A DNA stretch of 64,000 bases. Origin: Tenuifilum sp. 4138str (GTDB lineage Bacteria; Bacteroidota; Bacteroidia; Bacteroidales; Tenuifilaceae). The notes beneath the pieces are model-generated. The model ran no database searches. It worked only from the letters and a program-made list of their open reading frames with translations, and was not told the DNA's origin. The stretch spans positions 310,001 to 374,000 of the forward strand of contig NZ_JBGCUE010000001.1 of the NCBI RefSeq assembly GCF_041102575.1. Reading direction: 5' to 3'. A program made the position numbers and the translations under genes. Shown one piece after another: positions 1-8,905 of the stretch (its first letter is position 1; the number at the start of each line of letters is the position of its first letter).

Positions 1-1
1 C

Positions 2-262
2 TTTCTCGATATTTCCGATGCCGATTTCAGTTCCATTAAGGCAATGTTTATACCCGATACCGATAAGTATTTCAAAATACTTGAGGTTTCGCCCGATGCT
101 ACCAACGAGGAAATCAAAAAGGCATACAGGCAAATGGCCATAAAGTATCATCCCGATAAAGTACAACACCTAGGCGAAGATATCAGGCAGGCTGCCGAGC
201 AAAAATTTAAGATGGTTAATGAGGCTTACGAGAAGATTAAAAAAGAACGAGGGTTTAACTAA
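2..262 (+). CDS. J-domain protein, DjlA/TerB-like, 5' truncated
   Basis: The reading frame is open from base 2, so the true start lies outside the window; the first internal ATG is at 44. The visible part is an almost complete J domain: helix I '[20 protein letters not shown]', the HPD motif within 'KYHPDKV', and a terminal helix with '[15 protein letters not shown]'. The HPD tripeptide is the site that stimulates DnaK ATPase. Ending straight after the J domain is typical of DjlA-type proteins, where a TerB-like helical domain precedes it; the residues before the J domain are consistent with the end of such a domain but too few to prove it. It is a DnaK co-chaperone by family. It is followed after 12 bp by the transporter gene. 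Confidence 0.8.
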   Translation, partial: FLDISDADFSSIKAMFIPDTDKYFKILEVSPDATNEEIKKAYRQMAIKYHPDKVQHLGEDIRQAAEQKFKMVNEAYEKIKKERGFN

Positions 263-274
263 ATCTACACTACA

Positions 275-571
275 GTGAATACAGTTGATTTTATTGAAGC
301 GGTGGGCTGGTTTGGTAATATCATACTGAGTATAGGCGTATTACCTCAAGTGGTTCAAACGTGGCGTACACATGATGTCCAAAGTTTTAACTGGCTTTTT
401 CTCCTGATGTGGGCATTGGGAGTGCTTTTTACTTTTGTATATATTGCCTACAACGATATGGTTGTAGGTAAGTATCAGTGGCCTTTATGGTTAAACTATC
501 TGGTAAATATTATTGCTACATTCTACTTGGTTTGGGCAAAGTATTACTATGGTAGCTTGAAAAAAAGTTAG
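275..571 (+). CDS. SemiSWEET-like PQ-loop membrane protein
   Basis: This 98-residue protein starts at GTG (275); no ATG is in frame nearby. It has three predicted membrane helices (about residues 7-27, 39-58 and 70-90) and a Pro-Gln pair at residues 24-25 in the first helix, the hallmark of the PQ-loop family. Length and three-helix layout fit bacterial SemiSWEETs, which act as homodimers and move small sugars or similar solutes across the inner membrane. Some PQ-loop proteins of this size are instead annotated as lipid A biosynthesis N-terminal-like, so the substrate is unknown. It lies 12 bp after the J-domain gene and could share its transcript. Confidence 0.65.
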   Translation: MNTVDFIEAVGWFGNIILSIGVLPQVVQTWRTHDVQSFNWLFLLMWALGVLFTFVYIAYNDMVVGKYQWPLWLNYLVNIIATFYLVWAKYYYGSLKKS

Positions 572-624
572 ATTACCAAATTTTTAATTAACTTCGCATT
601 AACAAACAAACAACTCGTTTTAGT

Positions 625-1056
625 ATGGAAGTAAAACTTAAAGAACTACTAGCAATATCTGGATATTCAGGGTTATTCAGGTTCATTTCTCAGGGTCGCC
701 AAGGGGTAATTGTTGAATCGCTTACCGACGGCAAACGTACCCTTATCCCCGCATCGGCTAGGGTTAGTGCAATTGCTGACATTGCTGTATTCACCCAAAC
801 CGAGGAAATCCCCTTAAAAGATGTACTGAAAAAGATTGAAGTGCTTGAAAACGGAGGCCCAGCCATTAATAACAAATCGGCCGATAAGGAAATTCGAAGC
901 TACTTTGAAAAGGTTTTACCTGAGTTTGACAGGGACAGGGTTTACACAAGTGACATTAAAAAGATTATTGGTTGGTATAACCTGCTCCAAAGCAAAGGGC
1001 TTTTAGAGGTTCTAAACCAAACCGATGAAGAGGTTAAACCTGAAGGTGAAAAATAA
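625..1056 (+). CDS. DUF5606 family protein
   Basis: This 143-residue protein has the conserved Bacteroidota-specific DUF5606 layout. An N-terminal beta-rich half begins 'MEVKLKELLAISGYSGLFRF' and includes the 'LIPASARVSAI' segment. A C-terminal helical half contains 'YFEKVLPEFDRDRVYTSDIK' and 'WYNLLQSKGLL'. There is no signal peptide or membrane segment, so it is probably cytoplasmic. Its function is not known. The start is the only ATG before the conserved N-terminus. A strong hairpin follows the stop codon, so transcription probably ends there. Confidence 0.85.
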   Translation: MEVKLKELLAISGYSGLFRFISQGRQGVIVESLTDGKRTLIPASARVSAIADIAVFTQTEEIPLKDVLKKIEVLENGGPAINNKSADKEIRSYFEKVLPEFDRDRVYTSDIKKIIGWYNLLQSKGLLEVLNQTDEEVKPEGEK

Positions 1057-1082
1057 TTTGAAAGTAAATATTATTAACCTGG

Positions 1083-1103
1083 AAGCGACTCAGTGAGTCG
1101 CTT
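1083..1103. terminator. Bidirectional hairpin terminator
   Basis: Nine-base perfect stem AAGCGACTC / GAGTCGCTT with a 3-base loop (AGT), followed by T-rich sequence. It sits between the stop codons of two convergent genes (DUF5606 and the TonB-dependent receptor) and can serve both. Confidence 0.75.
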
Positions 1104-1105
1104 TC

Positions 1106-3079
1106 TTAGTATTCATAAATCACTCTAAATCCAAAACTCCTGTCTAGGCCCGGCAGTGGCCCATGGGCCCCTTTGTAGGGTTGTAAATAGTAAAAATCTG
1201 AACCCAACAGATTTGTGGCAATTAGTTGGGTTTCAAAATTTTTAAATGGGAAATCGGAAACTATCATATTCATCCCTACCTGTAGATTTGTCTTTTGCTT
1301 AACAAGTATATCGTTATTATTAGCCATATAGTTGTATGAATACCTCTCCCCAAAGTACGATGCTGTTACTGAAAAGGATGTTCTGTTTGAAATCTTGTAG
1401 CTTATTAACCCATTAATCCTTAATGGTGAAAGCGCTAAATACTGATTTGTTTTATCGGGTACCATGAATAGGCTGTCGGAATCAGAGTTTTTCCTGGAAT
1501 AGTAAGCAAGATTTATGGTGCTCAATACCTTGCTCGTATTCATTTTAAAACCCATTTCCACTCCTCTTGTTCCAATTTTACCCTGATTTTTGTAGTATCC
1601 TACTCCCGATTGAGCATCTTTTCCATATATGATAATATCCTCAAAGGTGATGTCAAAAAGGTTTAGGGTTAACATCGAATTATTTGAAATTAGGAAACCA
1701 TTCTCAAACTCAAAGGTAATACCTGACTCGGGATATAATTTGGGGTAATCGTTTGGAATACGGTTGGGCAATATTCCACCAGGCGTTCTAAACGATTTAC
1801 TCCCCATCAGCTTAAAGTGATATCGCTTAAACAATTTTGTTAATCCAATTCGTGGAGTTAAAGCATCGCCAAATTCACTTGAGTAATCGTATCGAGCCCC
1901 AATATTTAGGTTTACATATTTTGAGTTCCAAAGCAACTGGCTGTATGCCGAAAAATTGGTGTATGATAGCAAGTCTTTTCCATTCTTGAAGGTTTCTTCA
2001 TAAAGAGTATCAACCATGCTAGGCAGCCTTAGCCTGTCAGTTTTAAGTTCAACGCCACTAACAACCTGTAAGGCCTTTTTGTTGTAGTAAGCGCTAATGC
2101 CTGGTGTAAGACTTTGGAATACCTTATTATTGCTGTAGTTTATTTCTGGAATGTTTACTTGCCATGGCTTTTGCCATTCGTAGGTAATATGAGGTATTAC
2201 GTTAAAATTTGCCCTCTGAAATTTATACGATAAATCAACAAAGTTGCTTTTAAAACTCTCATGAACTGGTGTGCCCCTATATAGTTCATCCCACAAATCT
2301 ATTTGGTAGTAAAGGTAATCATCTAAAAAAGTTTGAATTGTGAAGCCTTTGTAGTCAAGTTTTAATGCTAGTTGCTTTGTATAGGTGTCGCTTGCTTTTA
2401 GTAGATCTCTGCTATTCCGGTAGTAATCAGTGTAGGCTCTATCGCTTCGGGAGCCTGCACCATAGGTGGCTGAAATATTCATCAACAAATCGTTGTCATG
2501 AATGGTATGGCCAACGCTGAGCTGGTTATGACTAAACTGTTTTCCGGTATGGGTGGCGGTGTAGGTCACTTTGCCTCCATACTCATAAGTATCGCGGGTG
2601 ATTATGTTTACAACCCCAAGTCCGGCAAATCCACCATAAATGGCAGATCCTGGGCCACGAATAATTTCGATTTTTTCAACATTATCGAGCGCAAAGTGAT
2701 TTCCAAATGGAACACATGCAAACATTCCGTCGTTCATGGTAAAGCCATTTACCATGAAAAGGTATTTGCCTTCATGCGCCCAAATTCCTCGAATTCCCAT
2801 TCCTACTACACCCTCAACATCAACACCAAAATCAAATCCAGGTACAAAAAGATGAAACAGCTCGATTATATCTCTGGCTCCACTTCTTTTAATTTCCTCT
2901 TTAGTAATGATTGTTACAATACCCGGGGTTTCCCTAAGCCCAACTTTAGTTTTGGTGGAAATTGACACTTCAATATTTATCAAATCTTCTAATGAGAGGG
3001 AGTAGAGATCAATCTCCTTTTCCTGCGCTGTTATTGTGCTATATGCTAGTAGAATTGCAATAAATGCAAGAAACCTCAT
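1106..3079 (-). CDS. TonB-dependent outer-membrane receptor
   Basis: The protein of about 657 residues starts at ATG 3079. An upstream in-frame ATG at 3121 would put 14 polar residues before the signal peptide 'MRFLAFIAILLAYSTITAQ' and is less likely. A plug domain follows, with 'TPGIVTIITKEEIKRSGARD', 'VEKIEIIRGPGSAIYGG' and 'GLGVVNIITRD'. The rest is a beta-barrel rich in aromatic-ended strands, finishing 'GFRVIYEY'. It lacks the SusC-type N-terminal carboxypeptidase-like domain, so it is closer to siderophore/cobalamin-type receptors than to glycan importers. The ligand cannot be read from the sequence. It lies 47 bp downstream of the HAD phosphatase gene on the same strand and may be co-transcribed. 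Confidence 0.85.
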   Translation of the reverse strand: MRFLAFIAILLAYSTITAQEKEIDLYSLSLEDLINIEVSISTKTKVGLRETPGIVTIITKEEIKRSGARDIIELFHLFVPGFDFGVDVEGVVGMGIRGIWAHEGKYLFMVNGFTMNDGMFACVPFGNHFALDNVEKIEIIRGPGSAIYGGFAGLGVVNIITRDTYEYGGKVTYTATHTGKQFSHNQLSVGHTIHDNDLLMNISATYGAGSRSDRAYTDYYRNSRDLLKASDTYTKQLALKLDYKGFTIQTFLDDYLYYQIDLWDELYRGTPVHESFKSNFVDLSYKFQRANFNVIPHITYEWQKPWQVNIPEINYSNNKVFQSLTPGISAYYNKKALQVVSGVELKTDRLRLPSMVDTLYEETFKNGKDLLSYTNFSAYSQLLWNSKYVNLNIGARYDYSSEFGDALTPRIGLTKLFKRYHFKLMGSKSFRTPGGILPNRIPNDYPKLYPESGITFEFENGFLISNNSMLTLNLFDITFEDIIIYGKDAQSGVGYYKNQGKIGTRGVEMGFKMNTSKVLSTINLAYYSRKNSDSDSLFMVPDKTNQYLALSPLRINGLISYKISNRTSFSVTASYFGERYSYNYMANNNDILVKQKTNLQVGMNMIVSDFPFKNFETQLIATNLLGSDFYYLQPYKGAHGPLPGLDRSFGFRVIYEY

Positions 3080-3126
3080 AGTTTTTTCTTGCAATATATG
3101 AATACAACCAGTAAAAGTCAATATCC

Positions 3127-3771
3127 CTAGAGTAATTCTTTGAAGTTGCTAATTATAGTTATAGTAGGATCGTGCTCCTCCTTTTTATGTGTAGTAGCTA
3201 ACGCTACAACTTGCATACCGGCATTTATTGCAGCTTGAATTCCGGAAAATGAATCCTCAAATACAAGACATTTTTCAGGTTGAATATGCAAAAGTTCTGC
3301 GGCTTTAAGGAATATATCAGGATTGGGCTTACCAAGCCTAACCATGTTGCCATTTACTGAAACATCAATATATTCCTTTATACATGTTTTCTCAACAACA
3401 AAGTTGATGTTGCTTTGTGGAGCAGAACTGGCAATAGCAATTTTTCCCCCTTGTATTCTTAATTCCCTCATAAAATCTACAAGTCCGTCCAAGGGTTTGA
3501 TGTAGGGCTGGTATAATTCCCTGTAAATGGCCTCTTTCTCTTCGCCAAGCATATCTATTTCAGTGCCAGTTAGGTTTTTCCCAAATAAGGCTTGCAAAAT
3601 ATCGGTGTTATTCTTTCCAAAGTATTTCCTTGTAAAGTCTTCAACTTCAAAGTTCAATCCATGTCGTTTACAAAATTCTCCCCAGGCATCAATATGGTAT
3701 AGGTAGTTATCAACAATAACGCCATCCATATCGAAAATAAACCCATTGAAACTTTTCAGATCAATTCCCAT
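3127..3771 (-). CDS. HAD-superfamily phosphatase, beta-phosphoglucomutase-like
   Basis: This 214-residue protein has all four HAD motifs. Motif I is 'FDMDGVIVDN' with nucleophile D14 and acid/base D16. A helical cap domain follows (about residues 20-90). Motif II is the Ser of 'IASSAPQSN', motif III the Lys of 'GKPNPDIF', and motif IV the acidic 'VFEDSFSGIQAA'. This subfamily includes beta-phosphoglucomutases and sugar-phosphate or 2-deoxyglucose-6-phosphate phosphatases. The exact substrate is not evident. It is cytoplasmic by lack of a signal. It is divergent from the DUF1573 gene, with a shared intergenic region of about 115 bp. Confidence 0.85.
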   Translation of the reverse strand: MGIDLKSFNGFIFDMDGVIVDNYLYHIDAWGEFCKRHGLNFEVEDFTRKYFGKNNTDILQALFGKNLTGTEIDMLGEEKEAIYRELYQPYIKPLDGLVDFMRELRIQGGKIAIASSAPQSNINFVVEKTCIKEYIDVSVNGNMVRLGKPNPDIFLKAAELLHIQPEKCLVFEDSFSGIQAAINAGMQVVALATTHKKEEHDPTITIISNFKELL

Positions 3772-3824
3772 TTTTATGGATTTTTAAGTTAAGCTTTGCA
3801 AAGTTAGCATTAGCCCTATCAATA

Positions 3825-3859
3825 TTTGTGTTGAATAGAATAAAGTTTTACTATTTTTG
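3825..3859 (+). promoter_or_regulatory. Candidate Bacteroidota promoter for the DUF1573 gene
   Basis: TTTG at 3825-3828 and TATTTTTG (match to TAnnTTTG) at 3852-3859, spaced 23 bp. The consensus spacing is about 19-21 bp, so the fit is imperfect. It lies about 30 bp before the start codon. Confidence 0.4.
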
Positions 3860-3889
3860 GCATAAAGTTCGATATGTTTACTAAAATTG

Positions 3890-4342
3890 ATGCATATGAG
3901 AACAGCATTTGTATTTACCACTTTGGTTCTGTTTTCCTTTGCTCTTAGAGCACAGGAAGTTAGCGTTTATTCCGTTAAAAATGGTAAAGGCGATTTAATA
4001 ACAGTTTCAGCCGATACGCTTAATATGGGGGAGATTTACCTCGACGATTTATCCAGTGAGCATGGTGTTTTACTAATTAATTTAACTAATTCGGGTAAGA
4101 AACCCTTGCTCATTAGAAATGTTACAGGTTGCTGCGGAACAAATATTAAGACATGGTCAAAAGCACCAGTATTACCAGGTAAGCAATCGGAGATTAGGGT
4201 TGAATTTCGTATTGAGCCTAAGCCTCAACGAATAAGTAGAACGGTTACCCTAGAGTCGAACGCATTGGGCAAGCCAATAATTAAGCTACACATTGTTGGC
4301 TTGGTAATGCAACGCAAGCAGGCCAATGAACTTGTTCTATAG
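3890..4342 (+). CDS. DUF1573 domain exported protein
   Basis: About 150 residues. Possible starts are ATG 3890, ATG 3896 and TTG 3887; 3890 is chosen. The signal peptide 'MRTAFVFTTLVLFSFALRAQ' is followed by a single Ig-like DUF1573 domain containing 'LINLTNSGKKPLLIRNVTGC' and 'VEFRIEPKPQRISRTVTLES'. The Cys-Cys pair in 'VTGCCG' is typical of this family. It is predicted to be periplasmic or surface-associated. DUF1573 proteins are abundant in Bacteroidota; their role is not established. A clear terminator follows. Confidence 0.8.
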   Translation: MHMRTAFVFTTLVLFSFALRAQEVSVYSVKNGKGDLITVSADTLNMGEIYLDDLSSEHGVLLINLTNSGKKPLLIRNVTGCCGTNIKTWSKAPVLPGKQSEIRVEFRIEPKPQRISRTVTLESNALGKPIIKLHIVGLVMQRKQANELVL

Positions 4343-4362
4343 AAATTTGTTAAATATTGATG

Positions 4363-4392
4363 AAGGGGGATTGATGTCAATCCCCTTTTTTA
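4363..4392 (+). terminator. Rho-independent terminator after the DUF1573 gene
   Basis: Stem GGGGATTG (4366-4373) with CAATCCCC (4378-4385), loop ATGT, extended by A/T pairs, and followed by a run of T. It lies 20 bp after the stop codon. Confidence 0.8.
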
Positions 4393-4408
4393 CTAAATTT
4401 AGCATGAT

Positions 4409-5626
4409 ATGAAAAAACGTTTAAACACTACCATATTCGATCTACCGGTGCAGGAACTCCGCCGGGGTTACCGTAGCGATGTGTATTTCTGGCGCGAAAA
4501 AGTTGTTCTGGAAAACCATGACCTTCACCCTAGGGTAACCATGCAGGTTTTTCAAAAGAATAACGCCATACTTTGCGGCATTGATGAGGCCATTGCTGTT
4601 CTCAAAGTGGCAAGTGGCCGATATTCCGATTACTCAAAAGCATACCAACTTTTCGATAAACTAATCGATTTAAAGAAACTTGCCAGAAAACAGTTTTTAA
4701 CCGATAAAAACAGGTATCTGCAAATTGAGGAGGAGCGTATTAAGGTATCGCAGGAGTTGGATAACCTATGGATTGATGGTTTCTCGGAAATAGAGATTGA
4801 TGCCCTATGGGATGGCGATTCCATATCGCCCTATGAATCTGTTATGCATATCCATGGCGATGCCTCGTTATTTGCACATCTTGAAACTATATACTTGGGT
4901 ATTCTTGCACGCCGTACCAAAATTGCTACCAATGTCAGAAGGGTTGTTGAAGCGGCAAACGGTAAAACAGTTTTGTACTTTCCTGCCCGGTTCGACCATT
5001 GGGCTGTTCAGGGTGGCGATGGTTATGCTGCTCATATTGGCGGTGCATCAGGCGTTTCCACCGATGCACAGGGCGAATGGTGGGGAGCAGGTGCATCCGG
5101 AACCATTCCTCATGCCTTAATAGCCGCCGTTGGTGGCAATACAGTTAAAGCGGTTCAGTTTTTCCATGAAACATACCCTAATGCAACCCTTATAGCTTTG
5201 GTTGATTTTGATAACGATTGCGTAAATACCGCTTTGGAGTGTGCCCGCGCCATGGGCGACAAGCTATGGGGTGTTAGGCTCGACACCTCTGAGAATCTTG
5301 TCGATAAAAGCGTATTCCCATTAATGGGTACTTACAAACCTACCGGGGTTAACCCCAAGTTGGTAGAACTTGTGCGTTCAGCCCTTGACCGCGAAGGATT
5401 TTCAAATGTAAAGATTGTGGTTTCAGGAGGTTTTAACCCTGACCGTATAAGGCAATTCGAGGGAATGGGTGTTCCGGTTGATGCCTATGGTGTTGGCAGT
5501 TATCTCATGCAGGGAAGTTACGATTTTACTGCCGATATTGTTCAAGTAAATGGTAAACCCATGGCTAAGGTCGGCAGGTATTTCATGCCAAACCCACGTT
5601 TGCAAAGGTATAACCCAAACGAGTGA
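4409..5626 (+). CDS. pncB: Nicotinate phosphoribosyltransferase
   Basis: This 405-residue enzyme converts nicotinate and phosphoribosyl pyrophosphate to nicotinate mononucleotide in the salvage (Preiss-Handler) route to NAD. Recognisable segments are the N-terminal 'LNTTIFDLPV', the active-site region 'FPARFDHWAVQGGDGYA', 'GASGVSTDAQGEWWGAGASG', and the phosphate-binding C-terminal barrel parts 'VVSGGFNPDRIRQFE' and 'AYGVGSYL'. It is cytoplasmic. The gene overlaps the possible GTG start of pncA by four bases, so nicotinamidase and this enzyme form a two-step pathway operon from nicotinamide to NaMN. Confidence 0.88.
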   Translation: MKKRLNTTIFDLPVQELRRGYRSDVYFWREKVVLENHDLHPRVTMQVFQKNNAILCGIDEAIAVLKVASGRYSDYSKAYQLFDKLIDLKKLARKQFLTDKNRYLQIEEERIKVSQELDNLWIDGFSEIEIDALWDGDSISPYESVMHIHGDASLFAHLETIYLGILARRTKIATNVRRVVEAANGKTVLYFPARFDHWAVQGGDGYAAHIGGASGVSTDAQGEWWGAGASGTIPHALIAAVGGNTVKAVQFFHETYPNATLIALVDFDNDCVNTALECARAMGDKLWGVRLDTSENLVDKSVFPLMGTYKPTGVNPKLVELVRSALDREGFSNVKIVVSGGFNPDRIRQFEGMGVPVDAYGVGSYLMQGSYDFTADIVQVNGKPMAKVGRYFMPNPRLQRYNPNE

Positions 5627-5631
5627 ATACT

Positions 5632-6174
5632 ATGAAAGCATTAATAGTGGTCGATGTACAAAACGACTTTTGCCCAGGCGGTGCCTTGGCAGTAACCGAT
5701 GGCGATAAAGTGGTTGACCCCATTAACGAGCTTAGCAAACAATTTGAGGCCGATGGATTACCAATTATTTTTACCCGCGATTGGCATCCAGCTAACCATT
5801 TGTCATTCAAAGAGAATGGGGGGATTTGGCCTCCGCATTGCATTGCAGGAACTCCTGGTGCTGCTTTTCACCCCAACTTATACTTTCCCTCAGTTGCTTT
5901 TCTTGTATCTAAAGCCACCGAGCCCGATATAGAGGCATATTCAGGTTTTCAGGGAACTGGTTTAGCATCGTGGCTACGTCAAATAGATGTTGACGAGTTG
6001 GTTATTGCCGGTTTAGCCACCGATTATTGTGTGAAAAATACTGTAATTGATGCAATAAAACTTGGATTTAAGGTAACGTTAGCCCTAAATGCAATTAAGG
6101 CAGTTAATGTTAATCCAACTGATGGAGAAACGGCCATTAACGAAATGAAAAGCTTAGGGGTTCAAATCGTTTGA
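5632..6174 (+). CDS. pncA: Nicotinamidase
   Basis: About 180 residues. ATG 5632 gives the canonical start 'MKALIVVDVQNDFCPGG'; a GTG at 5623 overlaps the pncB stop and is an alternative. The catalytic triad is visible as D8, K94 and C133 (in 'ATDYCVKN'), and the metal ligands D50, H52 and H69 are in 'TRDWHP' and 'PPHC'. It hydrolyses nicotinamide to nicotinate, the substrate of the upstream pncB product. The cis-peptide-type motif 'VIAGLATDYC' is intact. It is cytoplasmic. A hairpin separates it from the convergent C10 protease gene. Confidence 0.93.
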   Translation: MKALIVVDVQNDFCPGGALAVTDGDKVVDPINELSKQFEADGLPIIFTRDWHPANHLSFKENGGIWPPHCIAGTPGAAFHPNLYFPSVAFLVSKATEPDIEAYSGFQGTGLASWLRQIDVDELVIAGLATDYCVKNTVIDAIKLGFKVTLALNAIKAVNVNPTDGETAINEMKSLGVQIV

Positions 6175-6186
6175 AAGTAAAAAAGA

Positions 6187-6212
6187 GAAGGGGACTTTTT
6201 TAAGCCCCCTTC
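6187..6212. terminator. Hairpin between convergent pncA and C10 protease genes
   Basis: GAAGGGG (6187-6193) pairs with CCCCTTC (6206-6212), and the loop can pair further (CTT with AAG). T-rich tracts lie in the loop and downstream. It is placed between two stop codons and probably acts in both directions. Confidence 0.55.
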
Positions 6213-6233
6213 ATTCATTTCATTAGTTCTTTT

Positions 6234-8888
6234 TTAACGAGTAACAGTTAGCTTACGGGTTGTAACCGTACCATTGTCACTTTTAATTTTGATCAGATAC
6301 ACTCCTGTGGAAAGATTTGAAACATCTATTCTCCCTTCGGTTGTTTCTGTTCCCGATGACCACACCAATGCACCAGTAATGTTGTAAACATCAATTGTGC
6401 CCTTGGTAAACCCGGCTATGTTAACAAAAACCGATGAATTGGTTGGATTCGGATAAACAGTAAGCTTATTATCATTATTGTGAGTATCAACCCCTGAGGG
6501 CCAGGTAACGTTTAAGACTTTCTCTTTAACATATACATGAATATCGTTACCTTTCTGAACGGTTAAGGTTACAGTTTTATCTCCGTAAGTGGTGTATTTA
6601 ACGGTATAAGGACCTTTACCTGTTTTTGTAGCAGGTTCAGCACCCTCGCCAAAGTTCCACTCCCACGATTCTGGCGAGCCATAGGTCATATCGGTAAATA
6701 CAACAGTACTGTCGTTGCGGTAAGCAGTAGTTTTATTTACGGTGAAATTAGCTGAAAGTACCGATGCCCCTTTCTTCCACATTCCACCATAGTTAGCACT
6801 TGAGTTAAAACTTCCAGCCCAAACTGTTCCATTTGGCGAGGCACCCATATTTGTAAACTGGAAATTCTTGTAAAAGGGTGCATAATCGGTAAACGTATTA
6901 CCGCCATCAACACTATAGGATACGCCCATTTTATTGGCAGAGTAGTTGGAACCAGTCGATATTAAAGTATCGGTACCTGGTATCCAGCATAAATCAGCAG
7001 TGTAAACGTTTCCGCTGGGAGCAAATTGTGTCCAGTTGGCACCGCCATCTGTGGTTCTATAGTACTTATCAATATCGTTCTCATTTCCGTAAATAATACC
7101 TTCATTGCTATTCTTGAAGGCAATTTCAAAGGCGGTTGAAGTTAATGGGGTTTGGTATACCTGCCAGCTTGCGCCTTTATTGGTTGACTTATATATTCTA
7201 CCTTTATTTGTGGCAAACCAAACATTATCGCCAATAACATCATAGTAGCCAATTACGCCATATTCACCATCAAGGGGTGCTGGAATGTTGGCTTGGGATA
7301 CTCTTGTCCAGTTTGCTCCTCCGTTGGTTGTGGTGTATATTTCAAAGTATCCTCCGTTAGGATCGCCCATGCAGAAGCCGTTATTAGCATCCCAGAAATG
7401 AACAACGTTTGGAAAGCCGTTAGGCTTAGTGAAAGTTGCGGATGTTTGCTGTGTCCAGGTTTTACCACCATCTTCAGTTTTGGCTATCATTCCACCTCCA
7501 TTTGTACCATCGTATAGGGGCACCCAAGCGGTTTTATCGTCAATGGCGCATATCATACCTGCTGCAAAACCATTAGAATTTGCCGGGTTAATTGAACCGG
7601 CTTTCCATGTAGCACCCCCATCGGTGGTCATGGTATACTCCTTAACCTTAGCATTACTTCCCGATCCATCGTAAGCAACTGCCCATGCTACCCTATTATT
7701 TACTGCCGATATGAATTGAATACCGCGCGATGAAGTTCCAAAACCGCTGGCTTGCTGTACCCAAAGGTGTTTGAAGTCTGACTGGTTGGGTTTGATACCA
7801 ATAATCATATCGTTGCTTTCGCTGAAATCGTAACTAGTTCCACTGGGTTTCATTGCCGATGCAGCATAGTATCCATTTGCATATCCACCCCATCCCCAGT
7901 TAATATGTAGTTCGCTGTTGTCGTTATACCCATCGCAAACCCATGCATGGCCTCCACTTGCAGAACTACTACCCGAATAGTAAACTGGCCTACCAGCATC
8001 AATTTCTGTTTTCACCATATTTATCCATTCGGTTTGGTTGTTTGGGTCAAAAGTGTAGATTTGAATGGTGGTTGGGTCGTAGTTAAAGTAGTTTGTAAGG
8101 GCGTACAAAACATCTCTGCTAAAAGCACCTGAACCATCGGTAGCATAGTTCATGTTTACTGCAACACCGGCATGGTAGCAAAGGGTTGCAACAGCAACTT
8201 TCTCATCATAAGTACTTGCAGCGGTAAGCTCATTCGGCATACTGGCCCAAGTGTAGGATGTTGCTTCAAAGTTGGCATACTGAGTTCCATAGGTGGAGTG
8301 TACATATTTATGCCATCCCTTTCCGTTTTGAGGCCATTGGTGGTAACGCATTATCTGCGACATTGCCGTGGCTACACAGCCTGTGGGAGTTCCGGTAGGG
8401 CAAAGCATATTATAGTAGGGCGATTGATTCCAAATGGTTGCTAAAAGCGGACCGCCACCTTTAACACCTTTAGCAATTTTCCCATCAAGTATGTCCTGCC
8501 ATTCCTGCTTAACCGACTTATCCCCAATATTTGATTTTGCTGCATAGTTTACCTGCTTGGCATACCAATTTAAGCGTTCTAAAACCACAGGATTATCAAT
8601 CTTTTTTGGCATAGGATTGGTAAGCGACCATCCAATAATAGGCTTTGTCTCATCATCGGACGATACGATAATGAATCCGCCTTTGCTCATAGCAAAAATG
8701 TAAAGGGCATCTTTACCATCAAACTGATGCGTGTTTACCAGTTTTAAATCGAAGGTATCAATACCTGCCCCCTTTTTTGCGCTAAGGTAGTTAATGGCAA
8801 CCTTTCGGGCCAATTTTACATTAACAGGATTAGCAATAACAAGTAATCCTGAAAGCGCAAGTAGTAGTAGTGTGTAGATTTTTTTCAT
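6234..8888 (-). CDS. C10 (streptopain-like) cysteine protease with T9SS sorting domain
   Basis: This 884-residue exported protein starts with the signal peptide 'MKKIYTLLLLALSGLLVIAN'. An inhibitory prodomain (about 21-145) follows. The C10 catalytic domain (about 146-370) has nucleophile C171 in 'TGCVATAMSQIMRYHQWP' and H314 in 'GGHAWVCDGY'. Then comes a long region of BNR/YCF48-like beta-propeller repeats (recurrent 'TTDGGATW', 'TEDGGKTW', 'STNKGASW', 'TTDGGANW'), a PKD domain (about 730-810), and a C-terminal T9SS type A domain with 'LTVYPNPTNSSVFVNI'. It is therefore secreted through the type IX system and probably surface-anchored or released. The family includes SpeB and interpain. It is larger than simple C10 enzymes because of the propeller and PKD modules. 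Confidence 0.92.
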   Translation of the reverse strand: MKKIYTLLLLALSGLLVIANPVNVKLARKVAINYLSAKKGAGIDTFDLKLVNTHQFDGKDALYIFAMSKGGFIIVSSDDETKPIIGWSLTNPMPKKIDNPVVLERLNWYAKQVNYAAKSNIGDKSVKQEWQDILDGKIAKGVKGGGPLLATIWNQSPYYNMLCPTGTPTGCVATAMSQIMRYHQWPQNGKGWHKYVHSTYGTQYANFEATSYTWASMPNELTAASTYDEKVAVATLCYHAGVAVNMNYATDGSGAFSRDVLYALTNYFNYDPTTIQIYTFDPNNQTEWINMVKTEIDAGRPVYYSGSSSASGGHAWVCDGYNDNSELHINWGWGGYANGYYAASAMKPSGTSYDFSESNDMIIGIKPNQSDFKHLWVQQASGFGTSSRGIQFISAVNNRVAWAVAYDGSGSNAKVKEYTMTTDGGATWKAGSINPANSNGFAAGMICAIDDKTAWVPLYDGTNGGGMIAKTEDGGKTWTQQTSATFTKPNGFPNVVHFWDANNGFCMGDPNGGYFEIYTTTNGGANWTRVSQANIPAPLDGEYGVIGYYDVIGDNVWFATNKGRIYKSTNKGASWQVYQTPLTSTAFEIAFKNSNEGIIYGNENDIDKYYRTTDGGANWTQFAPSGNVYTADLCWIPGTDTLISTGSNYSANKMGVSYSVDGGNTFTDYAPFYKNFQFTNMGASPNGTVWAGSFNSSANYGGMWKKGASVLSANFTVNKTTAYRNDSTVVFTDMTYGSPESWEWNFGEGAEPATKTGKGPYTVKYTTYGDKTVTLTVQKGNDIHVYVKEKVLNVTWPSGVDTHNNDNKLTVYPNPTNSSVFVNIAGFTKGTIDVYNITGALVWSSGTETTEGRIDVSNLSTGVYLIKIKSDNGTVTTRKLTVTR

Positions 8889-8905
8889 TGGAAGTGATTT
8901 TTGTG

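Noticed and set aside
2498-2965. Plus-strand frame of 155 residues
   Set aside because: Antisense to the plug and barrel of the TonB-dependent receptor.
3080-3126. Riboswitch upstream of the TonB-dependent receptor
   Set aside because: Only 47 bp separate it from the HAD gene and no B12- or other box could be seen.
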